From contig CALMBD010000245.1 of the NCBI GenBank assembly GCA_937861115.1, positions 1-42,374 of the forward strand: a stretch of 42,374 bases of DNA, in the 5' to 3' direction. The DNA is from an uncultured Bacteroidota bacterium. GTDB taxonomy: Bacteria; Bacteroidota; Bacteroidia; Chitinophagales; Saprospiraceae. Position numbers and translations under genes: made by a program. The notes under the pieces are model-generated. The model saw only the letters and a list, made by a program, of their open reading frames with translations, did not search any database and had not been told where the DNA came from. Shown piece by piece: positions 30,170 through 39,400 of the stretch (position 1 is the stretch's first letter; each line of letters starts with the position of its first letter).

Positions 30170-33100
30170 ATGTCCGGCACTCTTCATATTTTTTTATCCT
30201 TTAACACACCTGATTCCGGCACCGCCGCTGATCTGCAGAAACAACTCACCCTTGTTTTTCAGCCTAAAACCATTGTTTTTTGGAACCGGGACGACCTGCC
30301 CCCGGAGGATTATCGCGTTAAAGCAAAGGCGTTCCTGGAAAAAGCCGACCTGTTCATCGCGGTGCTTTCCATGGATTTTGAAATCGGCCAGCATGTTCAC
30401 TGGGAAGTGACTACAGCGGTCGAAATACAGAAGAGCCGCCCCTCCCTGCAAATACTGGCGGCCCAGGCCAGAGTAGCTGCCATACCTTTTTCGCTTGCCG
30501 CTTTTGATACGGCGCTGCCTCCGGGCGAAGCCATTGAAAACAACAAGGATTATCGCGACAGACAACTCAAACGGGTTGCCGACAAAGCCAGATTGATGGT
30601 TGCTGCGGCTCCCCGCACCAATGATCTTCCCGAGTTCAGCATCGACCTGCCCCTGACCATCGAGGATGTACGCGAACGGTTGCAGGCACAAACCGACCGG
30701 ATCAACCACGCACCCCTGCTGACAATTCTCAAACGGATGGTGGAGAATGTAACCACCAAACGCGTGATCCTGGATGTTGAAGAAAAGTTCAAACAACTGC
30801 GTGAGTTGACCAGGCTTTCCAAGATCACCTTTGCAGAACTGGAAGAAAAGGCCACACCCGCCCAGATTGACCTGCAACACTTTATCACCCATTTGCAGGA
30901 AGATGCCCTTGTACACAACTGGAAGCAGGTTTTTATCCGCGATTACTTCCACTTTGTGACCAGCAGCCGTGAAGCCAGCACTATCCCGCCGTTTTTTGTG
31001 CCGGTCGACGATGTGGCCATCCCCGAAACGCTCAACCTGCCCGTCGGGCCACGCGAACAGGAGTCGCTCGAACAAATCGGCTTGCTGTCTTTCGAGCAAA
31101 AAAGCGATTTCCGGCGCAGCCTGCTGTTGGCCAAGGACGCCCTGGCGGTCAATAACTTCTCCGCCGCCTATGCGCACTGCGACCATGCGCGCACCAGGAT
31201 CGACCCCCAATCGGCACAACTCTACGAATACCTGCTGATCACTTTTGTCCAGCAGGAAAAGCCTTTGCGCATCCTGCAGGAAGCCGTCAACGGCAACGAA
31301 CGCCTGCTCAACTATGTGCTGCTGTTTGCCGGTCGCTACCGCGATTACCAACAGCAGAACAAGTGTCCTTCCTCCACCGGTCCGCACAACCTGGCCATCG
31401 CCTCCGAAGCGCTTTCCGACGCCGCATTACGGATGTACCACGGCATCCCCAACGATGCCGTGCGCCATACTGGCAAACACGCCGATTCGGTACCCGAAAG
31501 CAGGCGGGCGCTACGGATCATCCTCGACAGTACCCTCAAGGTGGGCCGGCTGGTGTCGCCCTCCGAGGAACTGCTGGAAGCGGCCGTAATAGAGAGCTGC
31601 GGCGGCGGCAAATGCCACTGGCTGAAAAGAGTGGATGTCGTGAAAGGGCATTTTCAGTTTATGCCCGACGGGCATTTTGACCTGCTGGGTGAAATCCAGG
31701 AACTGCTCGATTTGCTGGAAAGCATGGAGGCAAATGAAAGCGGCAAGATCGTCAAACAAAGCGGGCTGTTGCGGGAAGACCTGTTTTTCAGCCTGTTGGC
31801 CAAACGGCAGGGTTTGTACCAGCAAATTCAGGAGGACAAAAAACGCCTCCGGCCATTTACGGATCAACGGGAGTCGGTGATCCGGTTCGTCTACGCCTGC
31901 CTGATGGGTGCAGAAGTTTTCGGCGACAAGGATCAAAGAGGACGGGATCTGTCATTCTACCGCCTGGCACTCGAATACCTGCTTCCGGGGCTGCTTGTTG
32001 CGCCTGATCAATCGGCGCAAATCCCGCTCCGGTGGTTCGACCTCGATACCAATGGAGCAGTAACGGCACATCCGGACTGCGCTGCTTACGAATTCGATGT
32101 GCAGGCTATTGTGGAGAAGATCATACGCGACCACGCCGGACAGGCAGGCTGGATGCAGGTACAGCCAAACATCAAGGAAAGTGTTTACCTGCTTTTTACA
32201 GCCGACATAGAGGTCGAGTACGAGGAAGTCAAAAAGGGTCTGCAATGGACCGACTTCAGGCGCATGGACGAGCAGGAAGCCCGCCGCAGGCTGATCAGTT
32301 GTATACGACGCTGGGTGATTGCCTACCGTGCATACCCGGAACGCGGAGCGACATTTTTGCATAAATGCCTTCATGAACTCAGTGGAAGCGGTTTTATGTT
32401 GTGGTTTACGCACGATCCGGACAATTTCCAGAGCCATCCGGACAGCATCGAACTTGGACTGGATACCCGGGCTGCGCTTAAGACCATCTACGACATAGCG
32501 GCGCCCGGTCAACTGGAGAACGAGGAGATGCTGCGTAAATCCATAGCCGACAACCTGTTCGACAAGCATATCCTGGACAACTACAACAAAATAAAGCCCG
32601 GAAAGGAAGCACAACGCTCCGATGCAGTGCGCCTGTTGCGTGAGGCCATGAGCAACTTCCGGCTCTACCCCGACTTGCGCTATCTTGACTTTATTTTCCG
32701 GGAATTGACTGAAGAGGTGAAGTTCTGCTGGATCGACATCACCAAGGAGGGCATGGAGGCCTCTTTTACCCGGGACTTTAATCCACTGCAAATTATCCGC
32801 GAACTGAATGAAATTCAACCCGATCGCTACGGGCTACTGCAAGTACGCGAGCGCATCTCGATTCGACGACATGCCAATCAGATCGAGCGGTATTTCCTGG
32901 AAATCAGCGAGTTCAAACACGAAAACCGCAGACCCGAGCGGGAGGTCGCAATAGACATACTGCGCAATATCAAGGGCATTTACAAGTATCTGCCCAAAGA
33001 GGAATTCCTCGAATTGCCCTTGCGCGAACTGAATGGCAGGGGGCGCATTCGCTGGAATGCCCTGCTGTTCGGTTTCTTCCCGCTCAAGGAGAACCATTTC

Positions 33101-33217
33101 GAAAACAAATTCCTTGGCTTCGAGTATAAGTTCGAGCGTTTCGACTTCAGACGGCTGCTGGACAACCAGTATGAAGAAATGCAACGCGTCCTGCGCGAAA
33201 CCGGCGACCTGAAATGA
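30170..33217 (+). CDS. Giant TIR-domain protein with a large unassigned C-terminal region (candidate immune effector)
   Basis: A 1015-residue cytosolic protein. Residues about 5-140 read as a TIR domain: strand LHIFLSFNTPDSGTAADLQK, the BB-loop-like FWNRDDLPPEDYRVKAKAFL, strand KADLFIAVLSMDF, then HVHWEVTTAVE with Glu79 where active TIR NADases keep their catalytic Glu. TIR enzymes in bacteria cleave NAD+ or make cyclic ADP-ribose signals in anti-phage defence. Residues about 160-300 are helical and charged. About 305-365 looks TPR-like (FEQKSDFRRSLLLAKDALAV, NNFSAAYAHCDHARTRIDPQ). The remaining 650 residues are mostly helical with no P-loop GxxxxGK[ST], no protease and no nuclease motif that I can see, so this is not a classic TIR-NLR/STAND protein. 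ATG at 30170 is preferred over TTG at 30149. The gene stands alone; its stop abuts that of the carboxypeptidase gene. Confidence 0.8.
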   Translation: MSGTLHIFLSFNTPDSGTAADLQKQLTLVFQPKTIVFWNRDDLPPEDYRVKAKAFLEKADLFIAVLSMDFEIGQHVHWEVTTAVEIQKSRPSLQILAAQARVAAIPFSLAAFDTALPPGEAIENNKDYRDRQLKRVADKARLMVAAAPRTNDLPEFSIDLPLTIEDVRERLQAQTDRINHAPLLTILKRMVENVTTKRVILDVEEKFKQLRELTRLSKITFAELEEKATPAQIDLQHFITHLQEDALVHNWKQVFIRDYFHFVTSSREASTIPPFFVPVDDVAIPETLNLPVGPREQESLEQIGLLSFEQKSDFRRSLLLAKDALAVNNFSAAYAHCDHARTRIDPQSAQLYEYLLITFVQQEKPLRILQEAVNGNERLLNYVLLFAGRYRDYQQQNKCPSSTGPHNLAIASEALSDAALRMYHGIPNDAVRHTGKHADSVPESRRALRIILDSTLKVGRLVSPSEELLEAAVIESCGGGKCHWLKRVDVVKGHFQFMPDGHFDLLGEIQELLDLLESMEANESGKIVKQSGLLREDLFFSLLAKRQGLYQQIQEDKKRLRPFTDQRESVIRFVYACLMGAEVFGDKDQRGRDLSFYRLALEYLLPGLLVAPDQSAQIPLRWFDLDTNGAVTAHPDCAAYEFDVQAIVEKIIRDHAGQAGWMQVQPNIKESVYLLFTADIEVEYEEVKKGLQWTDFRRMDEQEARRRLISCIRRWVIAYRAYPERGATFLHKCLHELSGSGFMLWFTHDPDNFQSHPDSIELGLDTRAALKTIYDIAAPGQLENEEMLRKSIADNLFDKHILDNYNKIKPGKEAQRSDAVRLLREAMSNFRLYPDLRYLDFIFRELTEEVKFCWIDITKEGMEASFTRDFNPLQIIRELNEIQPDRYGLLQVRERISIRRHANQIERYFLEISEFKHENRRPEREVAIDILRNIKGIYKYLPKEEFLELPLRELNGRGRIRWNALLFGFFPLKENHFENKFLGFEYKFERFDFRRLLDNQYEEMQRVLRETGDLK

Positions 33218-35587
33218 TCAATGCATCACCGACATTTTCATCGGTTGTGTTTGCACGTTTGCAGTGCGGATCAGATAGGTGTACAGCCCGGCAGGCCAGT
33301 CGCGTGTTTCGATCTGCAACTGGTTCTGGATGCTCAGATTAACGGCCCGTTCTGCCACTATTTCTCCCAATGCATTGAAGATCACCAGACTGGCATCGCC
33401 GGAATATTGGCTCCTGTTTTCCCAGGCCACCGTCGTAAATCCGGATGCAGGATTGGGTTGATTCTGACGGAGCACAAATCGATCCAGTGGAACCACCGTA
33501 TGCGTATTGGATACAGTGTCGGTGTAGACGATGCCCAGGTCGTCGAAATAAAAACCATCGTATTGAGCAGTGCTGTTTGAAATCAGTTCGAAGGAAATAT
33601 AAATCGACTGGCCTTTAAATTCATTCAGACTCATGCGCTCCTCCACCCATTCGTCCTGCAAGCCCGCATACAAGGGTTCCGCCGGCTGGGTGTTACCCGA
33701 ACCATTTCTGGTATACCGGCCGCACAAGGCCTGATTCCCGCCGTTGTCGTCGTACGCCCGAACCTGGGCATAGTCGAGGTTAGGCCCGATAAACCACCGT
33801 GTAAAAAACTGCATGTAAACATTTTGCGCATCAGCGGGAATGTTCATTGGATCGGCCGTGATCAGGATCGAATTGGTAAACGGCAGGTAGGGGCCTCCGG
33901 GCGAATCGGTAAAAGAAGACGGTTCGGATACATAGTACTCATCGGTCGTGCCCCAGTCGCCAAACCATTTATCCGTATTGTCGGCCTGGTCGGCAAACAG
34001 GCTATTGGTCTGCGTCAGGATATCGTAACGTTTGTACAAGGTATCGACCCAGATATGGGAACCATTGTCGAGTTCGATCTGAAAAAGCAGTTCGTCACCC
34101 GACGACGCATCGGGGGAAATACTGTAGGGGAATGACAAGTCGACCGTCGCAAACTGCTGAATGTCAAACACCTGAGAAGCCGGTGGCGATACAATTTTTC
34201 CGGAAATTGGTTTTAACCTGACGGTGAGCGGGCCGCTTTGAAATCCATACCGGGTCAGACTGAACGCCAGTGTCCCGTTCTGTTGGAGGATGAGGTTTTC
34301 GCCGGACTCCTGCACAATCCCGAACTTCAGCATACTCAGGGCGCAGCTCAGGTTTTGCCACATGTTGTCCTTGTTAAGATCGTCGATCTCGTCCGGCATG
34401 GGCCAGAAGCCTGTGGTGCCCACTTCCGGCGTGAAGGCAAAAATACCGGCTTCGCCCAGCATCCAGTCGTCTGAATTGCCATTTACATAGTAATTCAGCG
34501 TTTCAAGGTTGGTCCCGGTTCTGTAGTTGTTTTCACGGGTGAACAAGCGGGCAAATTTGACCAACGCCGAATCGGCCGGCACGTTGCTGTAAGCCCAGGG
34601 GTAAATAAACAGGTTGCCGGATGTGTGGCAGTTCAGGGTAAAAAGAAAATTGTGGGCCAGGCAGAAATCGCGCATCATGCGGGTCTCCGGCTCGGAGAAT
34701 GGCTCCGGGCCCCGGTAAGTCTCTGAATTGGTAGAGGGTGAAGATCCGGCGTTATTCAGTCCCCAAAAATAGCCGTAGTTACGGTTCAGATCGACGCCAT
34801 AAGTACCGTCGCCGTTGTTGCGCCGGTTTTTTCGCCAATATCCGAAGCCATTGGGATTGGTCGTTTCATTATAGACGTATCCATCGGGATTGACGCAGGG
34901 GACAAAATAGAGCTCCGCATTATTGACAATATACTGTACTTCGGGGTTGGTGGCATAGTTTTCCAGCAGATACCACATATAGTAGATCATTTGGGAGGCA
35001 CTGTTGGGCTCCCTCGCATGGTGCAGGGCAGTGTACAGCATTTCGGGTTCATTCTCGTCCACCCCCGGGTTGTCCGATATTTTCATATACCAGATCGGTC
35101 GGTTCTCCCAGGTTACGATCGTATCGCTTACGGCGGCGCGTACTGTAATCAGGTTCGGGTATTTGGCCGCCATGTCATCCAGCACATCGAGCATCTGCTG
35201 GTAGGTGAGATACCCGTTCATAGTGCCGTAAGTATAATTCAAAGGAGTCGGGTAGTCCAGTTTGGCAATTTCGCATTCACCTCCCCGCGACCCGACGGCA
35301 GCGTTTTGGGATTGCTCCAGGCCATACTGCTGAAGATCGGGAATGTGCACCTTGTAGTCGAACCCGGCCTTTTGTACCAGGTCGATTTCCAGGTTGGAAA
35401 GTTCGAGTACAACGGAACGCCCCTCCCCGACCAAAAGCCCGTGGTCGGCATCAATGCCGAGTCCGGCAAGTGCCTGAAGGCTTTTTTCGTGTAAAGAAAT
35501 TTCAACGCGGGAATAGCGGAGCGGATTTTGGGCCTGGAGTGCGGTAAACAGGCAAGAAAGGACTAGAACGGAGTATATTTTTGTCAT
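33218..35587 (-). CDS. Secreted M14 zinc carboxypeptidase with T9SS sorting domain
   Basis: A 789-residue exported peptidase. The signal peptide is MTKIYSVLVLSCLFTALQAQ. An N-terminal pro-region of about 100 residues precedes the M14 domain, which shows the zinc motif HAREP (His190, Glu193), the substrate-binding GVDLNRNYG with Arg269, the third zinc ligand His321 in NCHTSG, and the catalytic Glu388 in FTPEVGT. Beta-rich modules follow, including an immune-inhibitor-A-like stretch with YDGFYFDDLGI. The last 85 residues are a T9SS sorting domain (VLRQNQPNPASGFTTVAWEN to PAGLYTYLIRTANVQTQPMK). It should be exported by T9SS. The ATG at 35587 begins the signal peptide. Confidence 0.93.
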   Translation of the reverse strand: MTKIYSVLVLSCLFTALQAQNPLRYSRVEISLHEKSLQALAGLGIDADHGLLVGEGRSVVLELSNLEIDLVQKAGFDYKVHIPDLQQYGLEQSQNAAVGSRGGECEIAKLDYPTPLNYTYGTMNGYLTYQQMLDVLDDMAAKYPNLITVRAAVSDTIVTWENRPIWYMKISDNPGVDENEPEMLYTALHHAREPNSASQMIYYMWYLLENYATNPEVQYIVNNAELYFVPCVNPDGYVYNETTNPNGFGYWRKNRRNNGDGTYGVDLNRNYGYFWGLNNAGSSPSTNSETYRGPEPFSEPETRMMRDFCLAHNFLFTLNCHTSGNLFIYPWAYSNVPADSALVKFARLFTRENNYRTGTNLETLNYYVNGNSDDWMLGEAGIFAFTPEVGTTGFWPMPDEIDDLNKDNMWQNLSCALSMLKFGIVQESGENLILQQNGTLAFSLTRYGFQSGPLTVRLKPISGKIVSPPASQVFDIQQFATVDLSFPYSISPDASSGDELLFQIELDNGSHIWVDTLYKRYDILTQTNSLFADQADNTDKWFGDWGTTDEYYVSEPSSFTDSPGGPYLPFTNSILITADPMNIPADAQNVYMQFFTRWFIGPNLDYAQVRAYDDNGGNQALCGRYTRNGSGNTQPAEPLYAGLQDEWVEERMSLNEFKGQSIYISFELISNSTAQYDGFYFDDLGIVYTDTVSNTHTVVPLDRFVLRQNQPNPASGFTTVAWENRSQYSGDASLVIFNALGEIVAERAVNLSIQNQLQIETRDWPAGLYTYLIRTANVQTQPMKMSVMH

Positions 35588-35605
35588 TGGAACAGAGGTT
35601 TGCAA

Positions 35606-35613
35606 CAAAAATA
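35606..35613 (-). promoter_or_regulatory. -7 element for the carboxypeptidase gene
   Basis: The minus strand reads TATTTTTG at 35613-35606, an exact TAnnTTTG, with about 18 nt to the ATG at 35587. A TTTG occurs only 10 nt further upstream, too close for a -33 element, so only the -7 part is supported. Confidence 0.45.
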
Positions 35614-35669
35614 AACACCTTTTCAAATCCGCGCCCGATTATCTGAAGAAACGGACAATACGGTCAAAC

Positions 35670-37580
35670 TTACCAAAACAGGGTAGCGCCGATTCGCCAG
35701 TTGCGGCCCGGCATCGGCCGGTCCTCGATGACCTGATACGGCACATTCCAGATGTTCTCGAGGCGCGCATCCATAGCAAGAATCATCGATTTGAGCGGAA
35801 TGCGGAAGGTCGTCAGCAGCGTCCCGGTCTGAAAACCCTCCAGCGAGGTCGAGTTATCGGATGTAGTGAACCGGTTGCCCGTCAACTGATGCAGGTAAGC
35901 CAGCGAGGCGTTTCCTTTTTCCATGCGCAATACCACGCTCCCGCTGTGCGACGGCGTATAGACCAGTTGTTTGTGCAACACCGCTTCATTGCCGTTGTAA
36001 ACAGCGATACTTGTCGCCCGAACGTACTGGTATCGCGCCGATAGCCTGAATTTCACCTTCCGCATTTCAACGTTAAAACTGCCTGCTGTTTCCACCCCGC
36101 GGCTCCACACCTTGCGCAGGTTTTCGGGTCGGAACAACCCGTCAGCGCCGGGTTCCCATAGAATCCAGTCGTCGAGTAGCAGATGAAACGCCGTAGCCTC
36201 CAGGGTAAACGCCTTCTTTTGGTACAACCATCCCATATCGCCGCTGTACCCTTTTTCCGGCCGAAGTCCGGGGTTGCCCAGGGCCAGCCAGAAACGGTCG
36301 TTGAAAGTAGGCAGGTTAAAGTTGCGGGAGAGGTGAAAACGCAGGGCGCCCGCACCACCCCATCCCACCTGCCCGCCCAGCGAGCAGGTGAACGGCGCAG
36401 CCTGCTTTTCCGCCCACTCCTGCCGCAGTAATGCCGTAATCCGCCCCCCGGGCAAGCGGTATTCGAACATGCCAAAGCCCGCCAGCCGGTTTTGGGTATA
36501 CCAGCGGTCCGGATCGCCATACCCGGCGGCTTGCGCCCATTGCCGGATGACCGTCCCGCCCGCCTTCCAGGTGATTCTTTTGCCGGAAACGGCGCTGTAT
36601 TCCGAACTGAACAGGGCGGTACGCGCGCGACTGGAGTCGACGACACCCGCGAAACGAAAAAAGATGGCTTCGTCGACCCAGGCCATGCGGCTTTGCAACA
36701 GCGAGCGGGTGTCGCGGCTGTGCTCCCAGGTGGTTATGGCACGGATCGCCCGGTCGCGTTGCCAGGTCTCCGTCGGCGCCTCGCTCATGGCAGGCGGTAT
36801 TTCACGAAAAGTCCCCAGGCGCCATAACGCCGTCTTGACCACATCCCTGTCCCCGATGACAAGGCGGTTAAACTGCTGGATATCCAGTTTATCCATCCGG
36901 TTGTTCTGCTGCTCCACTTCAGGCTGACCGATCCGCACCGTGTTTTTAAAAGGGAAATCGTTGTCGGCCGCCAGTCCGTTGATCCTGATCCGGGAAGAAA
37001 AAACGCTGTTTGAATAGCCGAGGCCGGACATGAATTCTTTCCTGCCGAAGCTGCCGATAGCGCCGCCCAACAGTCCGGAAAAACCTTCTTGTATATTCCA
37101 TTCCGGCTCGACGAATACGGCGCCGCCCATGGCTCCGCTGCTTTGAGCGGCGCTCTGGCCGCCGTAGCGCACTTCAAGCCGGTCTCCTGCCCAAACCGGA
37201 AACAGCGAAGCATCCACTACGCCGTTTTGAGGGCTTTGCAGGTTCAGGCCGTTCCAGAAGAGGGGCGTACGCGACGGACCGGCGCCACGGGCCGAAATGG
37301 TGCTGAGCAAACCGGGGCCGTTGGCCCGGACGGACAGGGGATTTTCCCACAACAGGCGTTCCGAAAGGCTCATCACCCCGATGACCGGCAGCGAATCGCC
37401 GCGCCAGGCAGAGAAGCCCGTCTGGTCGAACCGGGCGTCGCGGATGGTGAGGATGGGAAGCGTGGTGTCGGTTTGGGCGGAGAGGGGTGGTCCTGCCAGG
37501 AGAGCGAAGCAGATTCCCGTCCACAGATTAACCGGATGGCGCCACGTCTTTCGATCAATCTGATTATTTTGCTCTGGCAT
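35670..37580 (-). CDS. TonB-dependent receptor, BtuB-like
   Basis: A 636-residue outer-membrane receptor. The hydrophobic signal WTGICFALLAGPPLSAQ ends near residue 36. A short TonB-box-like start is followed by a plug (PVIGVMSLSERLLWENPLSV, LLSTISARGAGPSRTPLFWN, GLNLQSPQNGVVDASLFPVW, EVRYGGQSAAQSSGAMGGAV). The barrel covers the rest and ends in GRNWRIGATLFW with a terminal aromatic, as expected for BAM insertion. No carboxypeptidase-like domain precedes the plug, unlike SusC. The size and plug resemble vitamin B12 or siderophore receptors, but no B12 riboswitch motif is seen upstream. The ATG at 37580 is chosen because the frame above it (to 37706) is not signal-like. Confidence 0.88.
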   Translation of the reverse strand: MPEQNNQIDRKTWRHPVNLWTGICFALLAGPPLSAQTDTTLPILTIRDARFDQTGFSAWRGDSLPVIGVMSLSERLLWENPLSVRANGPGLLSTISARGAGPSRTPLFWNGLNLQSPQNGVVDASLFPVWAGDRLEVRYGGQSAAQSSGAMGGAVFVEPEWNIQEGFSGLLGGAIGSFGRKEFMSGLGYSNSVFSSRIRINGLAADNDFPFKNTVRIGQPEVEQQNNRMDKLDIQQFNRLVIGDRDVVKTALWRLGTFREIPPAMSEAPTETWQRDRAIRAITTWEHSRDTRSLLQSRMAWVDEAIFFRFAGVVDSSRARTALFSSEYSAVSGKRITWKAGGTVIRQWAQAAGYGDPDRWYTQNRLAGFGMFEYRLPGGRITALLRQEWAEKQAAPFTCSLGGQVGWGGAGALRFHLSRNFNLPTFNDRFWLALGNPGLRPEKGYSGDMGWLYQKKAFTLEATAFHLLLDDWILWEPGADGLFRPENLRKVWSRGVETAGSFNVEMRKVKFRLSARYQYVRATSIAVYNGNEAVLHKQLVYTPSHSGSVVLRMEKGNASLAYLHQLTGNRFTTSDNSTSLEGFQTGTLLTTFRIPLKSMILAMDARLENIWNVPYQVIEDRPMPGRNWRIGATLFW

Positions 37581-37630
37581 GTTGAAGTTGGTAATGCTCA
37601 GCCCGGAACCCTGTTCAGCCGATTTTTTGA

Positions 37631-37638
37631 CAAAAATA
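37631..37638 (-). promoter_or_regulatory. -7 element for the BtuB-like receptor gene
   Basis: The minus strand reads TATTTTTG at 37638-37631, an exact TAnnTTTG, with a leader of about 45 nt to the ATG at 37580. A -33 element is not clear. It lies in the 263-bp gap shared with the divergent glyS gene. Confidence 0.45.
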
Positions 37639-37843
37639 CGCCATTTCCCCGAATGGGATTCCGGCCGGAAAAAAATTGAACTTTGCGCCCGGCTTCGCCG
37701 ATTCACCGCTTTTCCTCACCTTTGCAGCGTTTTTTCAGAAGCCTGCCCTAAAATGGCTAAGTTTTTGAAATCATCAGGAACGGCAACATTCCGAAAGTTG
37801 AAACGCCATACACCATCATCACTCATCATTGACCACTACGTTC

Positions 37844-39400
37844 ATGCAGGAAGATCTGTTCAAACGCCTCGTTTCACATTGTAAAGAATACGGATTCATA
37901 TACCCGTCATCGGAAGTTTACGACGGCCTCAACGGTGTATACGACTACGGCCCCATGGGCGTGGAACTGAAAAACAACATCAAGGAATACTGGTGGCGCG
38001 CAATGGTACAGATGCATGAAAACATCACCGGCCTCGACTCGGCTATTTTCATGCACCCGCTGATCTGGAAAGCCTCCGGCCACGTCGATGCCTTTAACGA
38101 CCCGCTTGTCGACAACAAAGACTCCAAGAAGCGTTTCCGCGCCGATGTGCTTATTGAGACGGAGATTGACAAATTGATCGCCAAGGCCGATAAAGAAGTG
38201 GAAAAAGCAGCCAAACGTTTTGGCGACGCCTTCGACGAAAAGATGTACCGCGAAACCAATCCGCGTGTGCTCGAATATACCCAAAAGGCCGAAGCGGTGG
38301 AAAAACGCCTGGCCAATGCCATGAAAGCCAACGACATGGCCGATCTGAAGGCGATCATCGACGAACTGGAGATCACGGAACCGGATACCGGATCGCGCAA
38401 CTGGACGGAGGTGCGCCAATTCAACCTGATGTTCTCCACTCAAATGTCGAACACCGGCGACGACGGCAAACTTTACCTCCGCCCGGAAACGGCACAGGGT
38501 ATTTTTGTCAACTTCCTGAACGTACAGAAAACCACCCGCCAGAAAATTCCTTTCGGCATCGCACAAATCGGCAAGGCATTCCGCAACGAGATCGTCGCGC
38601 GGCAGTTCATTTTCCGCATGCGCGAATTCGAACAAATGGAAATGCAGTATTTCGTGCGCCCCGGTACCGAAATGGAGTGGTACAACAAATGGAAAGAACG
38701 CCGCATGGCCTGGCACCGCGCCATCACGCCGGCAGAAAAACTGCGTTTCAAGGACCACGACAACCTGGCCCACTACGCCAATGCTGCCGTTGATATCCAG
38801 TTTGAGTTTCCTTTCGGCTTCAAGGAACTGGAAGGCATCCACTCGCGCACCGATTTCGACCTTTCCAGCCACTCGCAATTATCGGGCAAAAAGATGCAGT
38901 TCTTCGATCCCGAACTGAACGAGCACTACACACCCTATGTCGTGGAAACCTCCGTGGGTTGCGACCGGATGTTCCTGTCCGTCATTTCCAATAGTCTCAT
39001 CGAGGAGACGGTGCCCGATGCCCAGGGCGAAGACAGCAGCCGTACCGTATTGAAGATCGCGCCTGCCCTGGCCCCGGTCAAATGTGCCGTGTTGCCGCTG
39101 CTGAAAAACAAAGAGGAACTTGTGGGCAAAGCCCGTGAGGTGTACGACAAACTCAAGTTCCACTTCTTGTGTCAGTACGACGAGAAAGACGCCGTGGGAC
39201 GCCGTTACCGCAGGCAGGACGCCATTGGAACGCCCTACTGCGTAACGATTGACTTCGAAACACTGGAGAACGACACTGTGACGATTCGCGAGCGCGATTC
39301 CATGCAACAGGAGCGCGTTGCCATCAGCGAAGTGGCGCGCATAGTGGCGGAGAAAACAGATTTGCGGAAACTGCTGGAGCAGATCGACGTCGCTTTGTAA
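37844..39400 (+). CDS. glyS: Glycyl-tRNA synthetase (homodimeric, alpha2 type)
   Basis: Charges tRNA-Gly. The 518-residue protein from the ATG at 37844 (MQEDLFKRLVSHCKEYGFIY) shows the class II motifs: LYLRPETAQGIFVNFLN, motif 2 IGKAFRNEIVARQFIFRMRE, and motif 3 with ETSVGCDRMFLSVI. It is the alpha2 form found in Bacteroidota, archaea and eukaryotes, not the E. coli alpha2beta2 form. A helical insert of about 70 residues (LIAKADKEVEKAAKRFGDAF onward) separates motif 1 from motif 2; similar inserts are normal in the phylum. The frame opens 5 codons earlier with TTG (37829), but the ATG at 37844 is preferred. The C-terminal anticodon-binding domain runs from about residue 400 (KCAVLPLLKNKEELV) to the end. 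Confidence 0.96.
   Translation: MQEDLFKRLVSHCKEYGFIYPSSEVYDGLNGVYDYGPMGVELKNNIKEYWWRAMVQMHENITGLDSAIFMHPLIWKASGHVDAFNDPLVDNKDSKKRFRADVLIETEIDKLIAKADKEVEKAAKRFGDAFDEKMYRETNPRVLEYTQKAEAVEKRLANAMKANDMADLKAIIDELEITEPDTGSRNWTEVRQFNLMFSTQMSNTGDDGKLYLRPETAQGIFVNFLNVQKTTRQKIPFGIAQIGKAFRNEIVARQFIFRMREFEQMEMQYFVRPGTEMEWYNKWKERRMAWHRAITPAEKLRFKDHDNLAHYANAAVDIQFEFPFGFKELEGIHSRTDFDLSSHSQLSGKKMQFFDPELNEHYTPYVVETSVGCDRMFLSVISNSLIEETVPDAQGEDSSRTVLKIAPALAPVKCAVLPLLKNKEELVGKAREVYDKLKFHFLCQYDEKDAVGRRYRRQDAIGTPYCVTIDFETLENDTVTIRERDSMQQERVAISEVARIVAEKTDLRKLLEQIDVAL

Noticed and set aside
30170-33217. TIR-STAND/NLR-type ATPase
   Set aside because: No Walker A motif GxxxxGK[ST] is visible anywhere in the protein, so I do not call an NTPase domain.
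30004-33217. Genomic island integrated at tRNA-Gly carrying the TIR gene
   Set aside because: The TIR gene lies on the 5' side of the tRNA, whereas integration usually occurs at the 3' end. No integrase and no repeated 3' tRNA fragment is seen.
37581-37843. Cobalamin riboswitch upstream of the BtuB-like receptor
   Set aside because: The gap holds no recognisable B12-box sequence, and the -7 element at 37631 leaves only about 45 nt of leader, too short for that riboswitch.
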